Assembly: GCF_010389155.1 (NCBI RefSeq)
Contig: NC_057769.1
Coordinates: forward strand, 682,001 to 746,000
Length of the DNA stretch: 64,000 nucleotides
Origin: Erigeron canadensis
Lineage: Eukaryota > Streptophyta > Magnoliopsida > Asterales > Asteraceae
Direction of reading: 5' to 3'
Positions 35,884-48,235 of this stretch are shown piece by piece (the stretch's first letter is position 1; every line of letters starts with the position of its first letter). Made by a program: the position numbers and the translations under genes. The notes beneath the pieces are model-generated. The model had not been told where the DNA came from, did no database searches, and worked only from the letters and a program-made list of their open reading frames with translations.

Positions 35884-36580
35884 CTAGCAAATTTTCGGTC
35901 CCGTGTTGCGGAGCATCAATTGTCATGTTGCAAAGATTGTATTATTCCAATTTATTTGTGTTGAACTTTCAGTTAATAATCATTCTGTTATTGATATGTT
36001 TGTTTAAAAGTTTATCATATCAAATATATATTTATCTAAGAAAAAAATCTCAATAGTTTTTATCTGTGCATTGCGTTGTTTCAGTTGTTGTGATTACATT
36101 TTGTTATTGCTGATGTATCACTGTATATGTATCACTGTGTATGTTTGCTAAAAACTTTAACATATAATATAGATACTTATTCAAAAGCAATACCACAATT
36201 AAAAACGAATTAAAGTTTTTGTTACATTGTTTGAAAGCCGAAAACGATTATGTTTTATTATTGATGATGTGTCACTATGTATGTTTGTTAAAATATTTGA
36301 AATATGAAATAGATATTTATTTAAAGGAAATACCACAAAAAAAAATAATATTTTTAATATATTATTTGGAAACCCGAAAAAAAATATGTGAGACCAAAAA
36401 ATAACATGTAGTTTTAAACCCGAAATTGATGATTGGATTCAGTGTGATAAAATATGAATATTGTACAAAAAAAGAATAAAACTTTCTAATATAATTATTT
36501 GAAAACACGAAAGGAAAAAATATGCAAAAGACCATGAAGTAACTCGTAGTAAAAACCCAGCGGAATATAATTTGACAAAA
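35884..36580 (-). mobile_element. possible Helitron remnant with diverged tandem units
   Basis: CTAG at 35884-35887 preceded by A is followed by CAAATTTTCGGTCCCGTGTTGCGG. On the minus strand this reads as a short CCG...CGG hairpin and then CTAG, a Helitron-like 3' end. Inside, a diverged unit of about 150 bp (GATGTATCACTG, TATGTTTG, AATACCACAA, GAAANCCGAAAA) recurs about three times. Confidence 0.4.
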
Positions 36581-37232
36581 TCCAAATAATGATACGGTTT
36601 ATGGCATGGATGAATAATAACCCAACTCGCCGTGCGGACGAATTACTACTCACGAACCAATTCCAATAATATAGTATATAATGATCACAAGTAGCATCGT
36701 ATCAGGGGTCATAAGTATCGCTGTACTAGCTGGTCCCAGAATTATAACAATTACAATTGCAGTTACTTTCATTTTTTTTATTTCACAAATGCCCAATTCC
36801 CAAAGCAATAATTAGCGTACGTATAAAAGATCAAACTTAAGCATCAATAACTTTTTTTCCAAAAACTTGTCACGTACGTAGCGACACACACAAAGTGATT
36901 TCATAACATGAACGAACGACTTAATTACCTATTATGTTTTTCCTATTCTATTTTTATTTATCTCAATTTTCTCGCTCAGCATACTTTAAGTGATGTAATA
37001 ATCGCTAAGAGGATCTATTTGAGCGCGTATTTATTACATAATGTATCACTAAAATATACAACTAACGAAATTATAAAAAGTTGTTTATCGTTTTGTGTAT
37101 ATATATTGCTCATAAATAGTAAACTTTTAGCAGTCATTTTACCAGGGCCTATGTATATCAATTCGCACATTAAAGGATGGCAGCAAATGGGTCCATTTTA
37201 TAACGCAGAACTCAACCTTTTTTTTTGCTATA
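36581..37232. other. AT-rich intergenic sequence
   Basis: An open frame exists at 36908-37258, but it has no recognisable motif and skewed composition, and it runs into the adjacent Harbinger-type element. No gene is called. Confidence 0.5.
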
Positions 37233-37235
37233 TAA

Positions 37236-37822
37236 GGGTGCACGGAGTTGAGAGGTGAGGGAGCCGGTACCAGTGTGCACACCGCTCCGACCCCCTGGTA
37301 CCGGTGGGGAGGGGACGCATCTGGGCACTGTGGTGCCGGTTCTCGTGCCGCTGTTTTTGACCGTTAGAAAAAAAAAAGAGGGGGGGCCCACAAAGTAACG
37401 TCTCTCTCCTTCCTTCCTTCTTCTTTCTTTCTTCTTTCTTTCTTTCTTCTCCCTTTCTTTTGCACCGATCTGTTTCTTTTTTTTTCTTCTTTCAACACAA
37501 AATTCACACACACAAATAACACACACAAATATATATCTATATTTTCGGAATCATGAACCCCTTCTTCAACAATCCTTTATATCTATATTGTAGTTTGATG
37601 TTTGGATTTGTTGTTTTATTTTGTTGTTTTTTTTATTTTTAATATTGTAGTAGTTTTAAATTATTAAATAAAATGTTTTAGTTTTAAAAATAAATAGAAA
37701 TGAAATTAAATAGAAAATGATGGGGAGGGGAGGGGTGGCGAGGTGCTCCTAGCAAAAGGGGAGGGGAAGGGAGGAGAAGAAAAATCGGGGAGGGGAGGAG
37801 TGGGCAAGCTCTCCCCCCACCC
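37236..37822. mobile_element. PIF/Harbinger-type MITE, 587 bp
   Basis: It starts GGGTGCACGGAG and ends CTCCCCCCACCC (inverse GGGTGGGGGGAG). TAA is duplicated on both sides (37233-37235 and 37823-37825), the target preference of PIF/Harbinger. The two ends are unusually G/C-rich for this window, and the middle contains CTTT/CTTC runs (37408-37490). No transposase. Confidence 0.75.
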
Positions 37823-37825
37823 TAA

Positions 37826-38872
37826 TAATTTTTTGGTTTCTTGTATTAAAAATGATATCAAATGTGTCACTTAATGATCATAGGACAATGAAGGAAAAAT
37901 GAACAGAAAACAATATGAAAAACTTAACATTACACTATATCAATTGTAAATTATACAATATATAGGCACCTCATTCACATCTCTTTCACACCGTACATAA
38001 GCTTTTATCTCTCCTCGTCCACTTCTTTCGCTCTCACTACCAATAACACTTCTTTCACACCTTTTTCTCGTATCTTCCTCAACTTTTATGTATTTTATTT
38101 TATATTCATCCATAAGTATAATTTACTTTTATTTTAAATAAATCATTATTACATTTACATTAATTAAAAAATAGCACTAATAAAAAAGTCTAGGGGCTAT
38201 AATAAAAACTTATACATGTTTTGGGCTAAAATGAAAACTAATAGAAAAGATTTAAAAGTTAAAAGCTACTCTTTTTCGTCTTCAATATCTATATACTATC
38301 ATATATACACACCTTCACCTACACACACACACACACATATATATATCGATACCCAGAATTAAAAAAAAGGAAAAGAAAAAAGAAAAAAATTTCACCAACG
38401 ACCTCACTCTCTCCCTCTCTATCTCGTCATTGCACTTCGATGGATCGATGGCTGGTGACGATGGACCCCATCGACGAGGTGCTACCAATAGGGTCGACGT
38501 CGACGACCCCATCGATGGGGTGTCACGTCCCTATTGTATATGGCCTTAATGAAACTTTATATATATATATATACTCAATTTTTTTTACAAATGCATATCG
38601 AATATCATAATGGAGAGTCTAGACTATGTTATCTTAACCGCACTAGAGAGGTTTTTCACCCAACACCTACTAGCTAGGAGGAAAACCCCCTAATATTCTG
38701 GTCAAAAATATGACAACATATTAAGAATAAACAACTCCCTCTAAGATTTAAACGTGGATCTCCCAAAATCCACACTTTCACAAATGGACTTGTTTATAAT
38801 TGGGCTATTAACCTAATTACTCAGATTTTATAAAAAGTTCAATGGAATATAAAACCCCTTATGTTAAAACAA
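37826..38872. other. intergenic sequence with simple repeats
   Basis: An (AC)n(AT)n microsatellite lies at 38317-38346. A G/C-richer patch at 38430-38525 has internal palindromes around CCCCATCGA(C/T)G. It may be part of a further MITE whose ends I could not pair. No gene. Confidence 0.45.
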
Positions 38873-39733
38873 CTAGATTTTAGACCCGTGTTCAAGACTG
38901 GACACGTAATTTACGATATCAACAATATTAGATCTTCATACATTTAAGTCATAAAAGCTTACAATTTTAAAAAAACACAGTTTTAAATGTTATATTTTGC
39001 AAGTTGTAGTATAATAATCATAAGTTCCTCACTGTCATTATTAGCCTAGACATATTGATGGAATTGTTTGCCGTAGTCATTTCACAAGGCACATGCTATA
39101 TATAATAATTTCTCCATTATAATATATTTTTGAAACAGATGTACTCATAATATGATATTATTAGAAAAAATAATTAAGAATTAAAATATAAACATATTTG
39201 TGATCCCGAACTTGACATTCAAGTATATGTATTTAATCATGATGCACGTTCATAACACGCATATGTTTATTTTCAATCACTTGTTCTATGATAATATGAT
39301 AATAATTAGGATTGTTTTTATATTTTTTGATAACAATTAGGACTTTTCTAATATTTGTTAATAAGTCATTAGGTTTTCAAATAAATATTTTTTTGTAGAA
39401 AATATTTCATATGTTAATTTTTTTTTATTTAATTAAATGATTGTACATTTTAAAAAATTTTCTCAAGTTGATGACTAAAAATAAATATAAATTAAGTATT
39501 CAGGGATAAAAAATGTAAATTATTGATGGAAAACAAAAAAGTGTAAATTAATGAGACTTTTTCTACAAATTAATATAAATATTAATATAATAATATATTT
39601 GGATAATGATTATTAGGATTTTTAATTTGTAGTTTATCTAAATGATGATATCATCAAAAGTCAATTTGATGAAATCGAACGATGTGATTGGTTAATTAGT
39701 CATTAGTTCAAATGTCTTATAGTATATACTAGA
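38873..39733 (-). mobile_element. non-autonomous Helitron, copy B (861 bp, inverted)
   Basis: Minus-strand equivalent of 30285-31143. It starts TCTAGTATATACTATAAG at 39733 and ends with a hairpin around GTGTCCAGTCTTGAACAC, then TCTAAAATCTAG at 38873, followed by T. The colinear body includes GAACGATGTGATTGGTTAAT and CATATTGATGGAATTGTTTG. Its hairpin has decayed relative to copy A. Confidence 0.8.
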
Positions 39734-42382
39734 TTATTGTCCCGCGTAATACGCGAGCAAATACATTTTTATCTTTATCCAAATATATACATAATATAAA
39801 CAACATAATTGTATATGGAATTTATTTTTTTCTCGGCAAATGTAATACATTGTTTTTGAATAAGAAATAAAAAGGTATAGAGCTCATGTGAATATTATGA
39901 ACTATTTTTCTTTTTAATCAAAACTTAATTTGTAGTTATAACGTCCAGTTTTAAAAACGGATAATTGTACGTTGCGATATCCCAAGTTAGATCAAAAAGT
40001 ATTGTATGATGATGATTATCAACAAATGTCAAATTAAAAGTACAATCAAATATTGTCTACAAAAAAGTATTATATAAGATAAAATACAATATATGCGTTC
40101 ATTGTTTTTGAATTTATTCTTTTAGTTTGATTTTTTGACATTTAACCTTACAAATTTAACAATTTATCTTATTTTAAAAATGTCATAAACTATCCGTGTA
40201 TTAGACGCGAACATAAATATGTATATACTAAAAAATAGCTGACTTAACCTCAACTATATTATTTTTAACTAATTAAGAAATTACTCGTAAAGAAATACAA
40301 TCAAAAACATTAATTATTAATTATATTTATAATTATATACAAGGTTTCATTAATTTAAATTTTTTTTGTTTTCATCGCATATTTACTTTTTTCATCATTA
40401 ATATAGAATGAGTATATTTTAATTAATTATCTAATGTGTGAGTATCAATATTGTCTTAAACCAATTAAGACTTTAAAGAATTTGATCTACCAGTCATAAA
40501 TAAAATTAGTTTTACATTTTCTTTTATGTTTTTCATCACTAATTTATATTTTTTGTTTTTCATCATATATTTATACTTTTCATTATCAATGTTTAATTTA
40601 AAAAAGGTATATTTTGACTAATCATCTAAAATGCGAATATTAATATTGTCTTTAATCAATTAAAAAATTAAAGAATGTGATTCAGTGGTTATAAACGAAA
40701 ATTAGAAATCATCCAATTTATTATAGAAGATGAAATAGAAAATTTGTTTTCAATGTTTCATAATAACATTTTTTTATTTTGATTTAAGTTATATTTTTTA
40801 TATTTAAGTTAATCAATTTGGTTTTCATATATTAAAATACGTGAAACAAAAATTATAAAGAAGTCTCATGGGTTTTCCACCATATACTCAAAAATGAGCA
40901 TAATACTAATGTAAACCTATTAAATTAATAACGTATATATAGTTTAATGATATAATGATACCGTACGTATATTGTGTTTTAATATTACTTAATTCGTACG
41001 TCGATTCATCATACACTTGTACTAAAGATTATATTTTAAAGGCATACTCAACGAACATATAAAACAATCACATGAACCAAAATACATAAGGTGCCTAAAT
41101 GGTATAATTAGAGCATAAAACTATCAAATTGTCGTTAAAAAATATTAACAAATTTGTAGAACTACAACGATTAAATTACGTACGAATATATAGACATTAC
41201 CAAATTTTTTATAAAAAGTTTTTACATTAAAAATTTTACAATAACAATTTTATTAATATTAATTAATGGATGATATCTGTAGATAGTAGTAATAATAATA
41301 ATAATACGTAAACTAATATATTAATATTGATATCACACTTGATTTTTTAAAAATATTAGATGTAGTTACTAATGGTATAACAAAAATCACGACAAAATGG
41401 GTATATAAATAAGGAATATTAGATTTATTTATTATTTAACTTTGCCAACTAAATATGCCATGTAAGATTAAATAAGATGAATGTACATACTTAAATAAAA
41501 AGTATTTATCAAAAACTGAAAAGTATGTAAAATCCTACTTGTAAGTTGTAAGTTAGATGAAGTTGCTACTTAAGATTTTTTATATCCTCTCTGAATGCTA
41601 AAAACCTAAAAGTAGATATGTACGAAAATAATCGGTTTAATCGGAAAAACCAAAAACCTAGCCGGTTCAACACATGGATATTTTGAACAAAAATGGGCCC
41701 AAAAACCGCTTATCCTTAAAAATGACGGTTCGAACTGGTTTATTAATTTATTGACTTTAGACAACTCAAGCTATAAATCAACTAATGTTTAAAAAGGAAT
41801 ACAGTAATTCTAAATTAACAAAGTTTCTAAATTATTGTAAAGGAAAAAATCTTTGTCTCTATTGATAGTTTCAAAAATTAATTGTCAAGTTGGTAACACA
41901 AAATAGAACTTTTAATTCAAAATAATGAATTTGGATTTAAAATTCCTATACACATAGTATTGACAATGTATCTTGGAGAACAAAACATGTCATTTAGCAT
42001 ATGAGAAATAAAACACTGCATTCATAAAAATGATATAAGTGTGATACATTCATGCATCAACAATCATCAAATGGTATTACATTTTAGGAAGAATTATGCC
42101 ATAAACGCACAAAAAAGCTTCCGTTAGTTTAGTTAGTGTAAGGGTATATACGCTCGTCATTTGTATGGTGGACAAACCGTTGAACTATTATTCCAACCTC
42201 ATTTTTCACACTTAAAGAAACATATATAAAATCTTTAGATTATTTATGTCCTACATTGTTAAAACTGAACTATTTTGACAAAAATAAAAGGGAAATGCTA
42301 CTTCATTTTCATATTAGAAAGCAAAAAAAATGTTAAAAACAGTCTTAAACTTTTTAGCAAAAGTTATGATTTGATGGCTTTT

Positions 42383-42600
42383 TAGGGTGGTTGCTCACTG
42401 GTAAGGTCTTTGACCTTGGAGAAATCCACCAGGGTTCGAATTCCACTTTCTACATTTGTAGGAGTGGATTATTAGGAGGGGTTTTCGAGAGTCCTGAGTT
42501 TCATCCCAGACATGCGTGGTTCGAACACCGCATACTGCCCAATTGGATGTCACAGTGGTGTCTCGAATGCTAACTACTAACTATTAACTCGCTGTTAAAA
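42383..42600 (+). mobile_element. tRNA-derived SINE, family 2
   Basis: A box-like GGTGGTTGCTCACTGGTAAG (about 42387-42407) and B box GGTTCGAATTCC (42433-42444) are spaced as in tRNA promoters. The body runs GGATTATTAGGAGGGGTTTT and CAGACATGCGTGGTTCGAAC to an A-rich end. A reverse-strand copy is at 43490-43640 and a fragment at 12912-12995. Confidence 0.78.
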
Positions 42601-43489
42601 AAATAATAATAAACAAAATGTTGTAACTGAAATTTTTTTTACTTTAAGTTATTTGTTAGAAACTTATGTTAGTGCAACACACGAGACAAAACCTAATTAT
42701 TATTTCAATTTACTTTAATAGTATCGTTAAATTTCGGTGTATTTAATGCGCTTCCAAGTCCAGTTATTATATGATGCAAATAAATAAATAAATTTATTAA
42801 TGTTTAAGTATGTGGTACATTGATTCTTAAATAAAGTTAATTATTTTCGTACGTATCTATTTGTAGGTTTTTAGCATTCCATAAATTATTATTATTAATA
42901 TTACTTTTGTCTAAGGAGTTCGAATAATATATAGTATAAATTATTATTTATGATATATTATAATAATAGAAGGGTATATTTTGACACATCATATAAAGTG
43001 TAAGTATTAATATTGTCATTAATAAAAGATGAAATAATTAAATATGATATAATGGCTATAAATTAAAGATAAAATTCATCAAAGGGTTATCGTTTAATTA
43101 GTGACAAGTTATCGTTTCACAATATCATACATTGACAACCATATATAAAAGATGTTGAAAATAGATTAATTAGTATCATGGTGTCAAAGTTGTAAATTAA
43201 TTAGTATCTTGTTGTTAATGTATGTCTTTATATAGAAAAAAAAAACATAAAATTTCATGATTTTATGTTTCTATAAACAATTAGTAACACTTCAAATTAT
43301 TATGTCAAGTGATACTTTGAAATTCAATATAAACAGATTTGTTTAGCGGAATATAAATAAGAGCTCTATATGGATTTGACTTCTCTTTAATTAGTGTAAC
43401 TATATTAGTCATTTTTTATAATTTTCACGTAGTTTAATGTTTATATAAATATACATATAAAGAAAATTTAACAAAACAAAAGTAGTTAG

Positions 43490-43640
43490 CATTTGAACCA
43501 CGCATGTCTGAGATGAAACCTAGTATTATTGAAAACCCTCTTAATTATCCATTCATACAAACTTCGAAAGTGTGATTTATACCCTGATGGATTTCCTTAA
43601 GGTTTAAGACCTTGTCAGTAACTCACCTTTTAAAAGTTTA
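43490..43640 (-). mobile_element. SINE family 2, reverse-strand copy
   Basis: The plus strand shows TTTGAACCACGCATGTCTGA, GAAAACCCTCTTAATTATCC and CCTGATGGATTTCC, the reverse complement of the 42383-42600 copy in the same order. The B box is decayed. Confidence 0.7.
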
Positions 43641-45216
43641 CTTTTTGTGTTTATAGTTAACCTTTTGAAATTTTTAAAATTAATTTCACATCAATATATC
43701 GAGGTTTCAAAATATGTACTTATAGTTAAATTTTTAGAAATTTTCAAAATATATTTTTAAAATCATGGTTGAATTTTATTATTAATAATAATAATATTTG
43801 AAACAAATATTGGATTTATGTAAGAAATTCAAAAACTAAAATATTTAGGAAATTAAAATCTTAAACTTTTAATATTTACTTTAATTAACATAACTTATGT
43901 AAAAGCAAATTATAATACAATAATTAAGATTTGAAAGTTCATAATATAATCTTATAAGAGACCCTAAATTTCAACTTCTAGATTTATTAGGAAAAACATA
44001 TAATGAATAGCTTATTAAAAAGTGTCAAGTAATAAGTTTTTTTTTAATTAATTCAATGATAATTATCTTTTATCAAATAAGATTGTTTATTATATTATGT
44101 TTATTTTTTGAAAAGTATTTATTATATTATATTTAATAATTATATATCATGAGAAAGACTTTTATGATTTAAATATTTATGTTTCATTAGTCTTGCTTTT
44201 ATACTTAGCGTATATAATATATTCATAAATTATAAATTTTTTTTTATCAGTCGTAATCTGATAGTTCTTTATATTACCATAACTATGAATAATAATGTAA
44301 CTATCAATTATTGTTTTTATATTTTTGTTCTCAATTATCCCGTACAACATACGAGTTTAATCTAGTATCTAGTGTATATAGTGAATGGCATGCTTTTTCT
44401 TTTATTAATAAATTAATACTTATCTATATTAGTTAAATAATAGTCGGATAATCTAAAAGACCTTTAATGTATATAATATAATTGTAAACGATTTGATAAT
44501 TTAATAATACGGTTACAATATAAACACATACATGCATGGGTATATATATTAGTTCATTATGTTTACACATTACACTGATCGATCGATTTATGGCTTCCTA
44601 GGTATATACATACTTTATTAAATATACAAAATTTAATTATTTCAAATACAAGGACTAATATTGTGTTTTATTAATATTAGTGATTAAATATTAATGGTGA
44701 AAACTGTAAATTAGTGATGGAAAACAAAAAAGTGTAAATTATCCAAAGTAGATGGACTAATGTTGTGTTTACTTAATATTAAATTTGGTAATGATACTAT
44801 TATTTAGATCTAAGGGTTTGTAATTAAAAGTTTGAACTCATCTAACGGTCCTTGTTTCTCCATAAAAGAATTTAGGACCTTGTTATATATATATTGGTAG
44901 ATTGGTAGATTACGATATAATAATACTAATAGTTTAATTTAGAGCTTATTAAACCCTACAACATTCGATGTTAAAGACCGTGAGGACCAACGATACAATC
45001 ATACAAACAAACGTGACTATTTAGGATTGGACCTATGATTCATTGGTACTAGAAAACAGGTTCTGCAAGGTTTGGACCATGAATATTGAATAGTTAAGGT
45101 CCAATTTTAGTTTACAATGGCCCCTTTCTTCACCCTTGTATAAACAGGTAAACTAAGATTACCAATCGAAGATATTTTGAGGTTGAATAAAAAACACGGT
45201 TTTGGATATGCAAATT

Positions 45217-45427
45217 CTAGAGTTTGGTGACCGTTTCAGTGAAGAAAACACCAAATTGTTAGCAAATATTGAAGCTAACTTTAGTTTTGTCCGTTGCAAC
45301 CGCAACGGTTGAAAGATGCTTTTCGGCAATGAAGCTTGTGAAGTCAGATTTGTGTAATCAAATGGGTGATAAATTTATAAATGGTTGCTTACTTTGTGTT
45401 ATAGAAAGGGGAAAACATTCCAACTAA
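45217..45427 (+). pseudogene. hAT transposase C-terminal (dimerisation) remnant
   Basis: The frame from 45275 to TAA 45425-45427 reads VATATVERCFSAMKLVKSDL and MGDKFINGCLLCVIERG, the conserved hAT C-terminal dimerisation block (TVERCFSAMK is diagnostic). The stretch before it, FGDRFSEENTKLLANIEA from about 45226, fits the same family in another frame, so a frameshift lies near 45275. The rest of the transposase, including the zinc finger and catalytic residues, is missing. Confidence 0.85.
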
Positions 45428-45534
45428 GAATGTGATTGCACAACATTATATACAAGACCGTAGAGGTTAACTTCCATGAGGCAAACTGTTATTGTTAATC
45501 TTTTGTTTTATAATAAAAAAAAAAGTAATGGAGG

Positions 45535-45690
45535 GAATCCTAGCCCTGGTACCACAATTAGATTCCCATCAACTCAACTCGTATGATTAATATGATATCG
45601 GTACAATACTTCCATCTTAATCCCATATGATCTGGGCACCCCGGAGTATCGAACCTGTGTAATTAAATTTCACATGTGGGCTAAGGCTCA
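45535..45690 (-). repeat. possible SINE remnant with B box
   Basis: On the minus strand CAGGTTCGATACTCCGGGG resembles a Pol III B box, about 35 bp after an AGCCCACATGTG block. The B box is at roughly 45639-45657. A complete A box and tail are not certain. Confidence 0.4.
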
Positions 45691-46286
45691 TTGATAATGG
45701 GTACCTTAAATGAATTATTTTTGTGTCAAGCGGGGATCGAAATTGAAACCTTAAGGTCACCAAGTGTTTTCCTTACCACTAGGTTAAATAAATTGTGCTA
45801 CGGGTTTTTTAGATTCCTGGGTCCACCACCATATAAGGTTTTTCGTATTCAGTTATTTACTCGGGATAAGTGAATCTTTTATTTTAGATGTATATGATTT
45901 AACCGAATTTTTTTTTTTTGTGTTTCAAACCATTTTGCTTAACCAGCAAGATATTAACTTAGGAAAATTCAAACCTGAAACAGTTTGTGAGATATTATGA
46001 TAGCTAATCTTCACTATATATTGCCACTAAACCGATGAATAGAAAACAACATAAAAGTTTTTATAAAAAATAGTTTAAAGCATGTATTTACTTTTATTTC
46101 CAACTATATTGGAAGATGACGTTAGTTTTTAACTGGGCTAATGGGTATGTGTTGTACGTTTGTGGGCTATGAAGTTGCTGATTTTTATTGTAGGGCCGTG
46201 TTAGTTTTAACGAAGTATTATTAATCAAAGCGATTTTGTTTTTTGGGCCCAAATGTCTTCTTCATAAATAAGTTATACCAATAAAA

Positions 46287-46380
46287 GACTATATAACACA
46301 AATAAAAATATTTATGGTCAAAGTTCATAGAGTGACTATATAACACAAATAAAAATATTTATGGTCAAAGTTCATAGAGT
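46287..46380. repeat. perfect 47-bp tandem duplication
   Basis: Two identical adjacent units start GACTATATAACACAAATAAA and end TTCATAGAGT. The second is followed by TTGACGAAGGAGTAAT, which resembles a decayed Stowaway end, so the duplication may lie within an old MITE. Confidence 0.92.
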
Positions 46381-46873
46381 TTGACGAAGGAGTAATAACA
46401 ATAACAATATTTACAAAAGCCGATGAAATTAAATCCAGTTGACCGATCAATCTGCTATAAATTAATCCAAGATACCATGATTTTTGGAATCACGTTGCAA
46501 CATAGTCAACCGTTATGCCCACACTGATGGCTATTCGCCTATTCCATAGTTTAAAGTCGTGTATAAATAAAAAAAATTTCAAATGATATACTGGTTAGAA
46601 ACATACTGCATAAAAAAAGGTTAATAGTGGATTTGAATAATTCACAAAGCCATCTAATGGTGTAAACGTCATGAGCCTCACTTTCCTTCCTCTTTCTCCT
46701 AAAGTGGTCAAAGTGTTAAAACTTATATTGTTTTATTAAAAAGTTATTGATTTTTTAAATAACAACATACAGTTTTTATTTAACGTCACGCTAATCTACC
46801 TTTGCTCCTAAATTACTCCTAAAACTTTATTATCTCGTTGCTATTTATATTTATATTATGATTACTAGAGTTT

Positions 46874-47226
46874 CTTTATTTTGAAAACAATTTTTTTTTA
46901 TAAGAACTATGAGAACTCTTCAATTAAATATGTGTTCGCATGTTTTTTTGTTAATTCACATGTGAAATGATACAAAAATGTATGTTTTAAAAGAAACTTT
47001 ATTCAAAACCTTATATATAGCTCTTTGTAAACTTGTGAATGACTTTGTTCATGTTTTTTGTTCACATGTTACAAACGACTATATATAAGGTTTTGAAAAA
47101 AGCTTTTCTTCTGCAACATATATTTTTATAACGTTTCACATGTGGATGAACAAAAAATAAATGTGATCCAATATGATATCTAGCAGTTATCATGGTTTTT
47201 ACAAAAAAATGGGTTCTCAAAATAAG
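46874..47226. mobile_element. foldback MITE, about 350 bp
   Basis: The two halves are imperfect inverted copies around 47045. Left CTTTATTTTGAAAAC, TTCACATGTGAAA and AACCTTATATATAG face right CTATATATAAGGTT, TTTCACATGTGG and TCTCAAAATAAG. No ORF. The ends resemble those of the foldback at 52033-52503. Confidence 0.65.
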
Positions 47227-48011
47227 GATCCACATGATTACTAAACGTAACGACATATATGTATTTTTCTTTTATGTATATATTTAATGATAATATTAAA
47301 AATAATTATTCCAGTTATTAAATAAAACTTATTTACGTATTTAGTGATGCGCGTGACGAATATTGAGAAAATAAGCATATCTTATTTTCATTACTTCTTT
47401 GTTAAACAAACTATCCGTTCCCCCTTTTCAACTATCTATCTTTCAAAAACCTAGAATACTCTTAAATTTTAATACATTCTTAACTTACACACTACATCTA
47501 CTCAAAGTATCATTATAAGATTTTTCAACTAATTCTATTGAAATTACTTCTCTAATTTATTCACTAATCCAATATTTCCATCTATTATCTATAATACTCT
47601 TTATAAAATTATTTACAATATACATCCCTTAACCCAAAAAATAATTACACTATAATTTACATCAATTATTTTTACATTAATAACCACACTGTTACTGCAA
47701 TCACTGCCACCATTACATGTTGCCGCCACCGTTGCCGCATTGATACTCTTCTCGTGGGCTAAAATACAAAAGATTCTTCTAAATATGAGCATTGATTTTA
47801 GGAAGCTTTAAGTTTCAATTGATAAAAAAGTTTCTTTCTATGTTTATAGGAGTTATAGCTTTTTACGCAATGAGTTAAAAGTATTTCAACTTCAAATGTG
47901 AGCCAACCTTTTTCTCTTCTTGTATTGTATGGAGTAATATTACTCTATCGTTCCGTGGGGTCTTTCTCATAGACGATTTTATGCCATCTTCCTTCGTTTT
48001 TACTCCATACA

Positions 48012-48232
48012 AAATAGTTGGATCAGTGGTAAACACTCTGACCTCTGGAAACAGAGGTAATGGGTTCAATCCTTATCCCATGCAAAGGTTGGAGGATTTA
48101 GGTAGAAACTGGAAGTAGACTCTGTACTTAGGTAGGGGTAAGGTCTGCCTACATCTTAAACTCCCCCATACACCGTTGAGGTATTGGGGCTCAAAACCCG
48201 CGGAAGGCGGCACTGAGCAGTTTTTTCTACAC
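48012..48232 (+). mobile_element. tRNA-derived SINE (family 1, copy at 48 kb)
   Basis: A box TGGATCAGTGG (48019-48029) and B box GGTTCAATCC (48063-48072) are well preserved. The tail GGTAGGGGTAAGGTCTGCCT then ATCTTAAACTCCCCCA ends in a T run. It abuts the Copia fragment directly. Confidence 0.8.
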
Positions 48233-48235
48233 CGC

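Larger units (their letters stand above)
39729..44905 (-). mobile_element. probable large Helitron or Helitron cluster
   Basis: On the minus strand a hairpin CGCGT-ATT-ACGCG (39755-39743) followed by ACAATAATCTAG ending at 39729 and then T is a good Helitron 3' terminus. A possible matching 5' TC end on the same strand lies near 44901-44909 (TCTACCAATATATATAT). A separate plus-strand end (CCCGTACAACATACGAG then CTAG at 44362-44365, T) sits inside. The 5 kb between is AT-rich, with no Rep/helicase frame. The boundaries other than 39729 are tentative. Confidence 0.45.

Noticed and set aside
36908..37258. 116-codon plus-strand open frame
   Set aside because: No motif, start context or family resemblance. 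It runs across the left boundary of the Harbinger-type MITE.
37212..37526. Open frame with a Lys/Arg/Glu-rich run on the minus strand
   Set aside because: It is the complement of CTTT/CTTC simple sequence inside the Harbinger-type MITE, and composition alone explains the frame.
42383..42460. tRNA gene
   Set aside because: The A and B boxes are present, but no cloverleaf with paired acceptor stem forms, and the sequence continues as a repeated SINE body.
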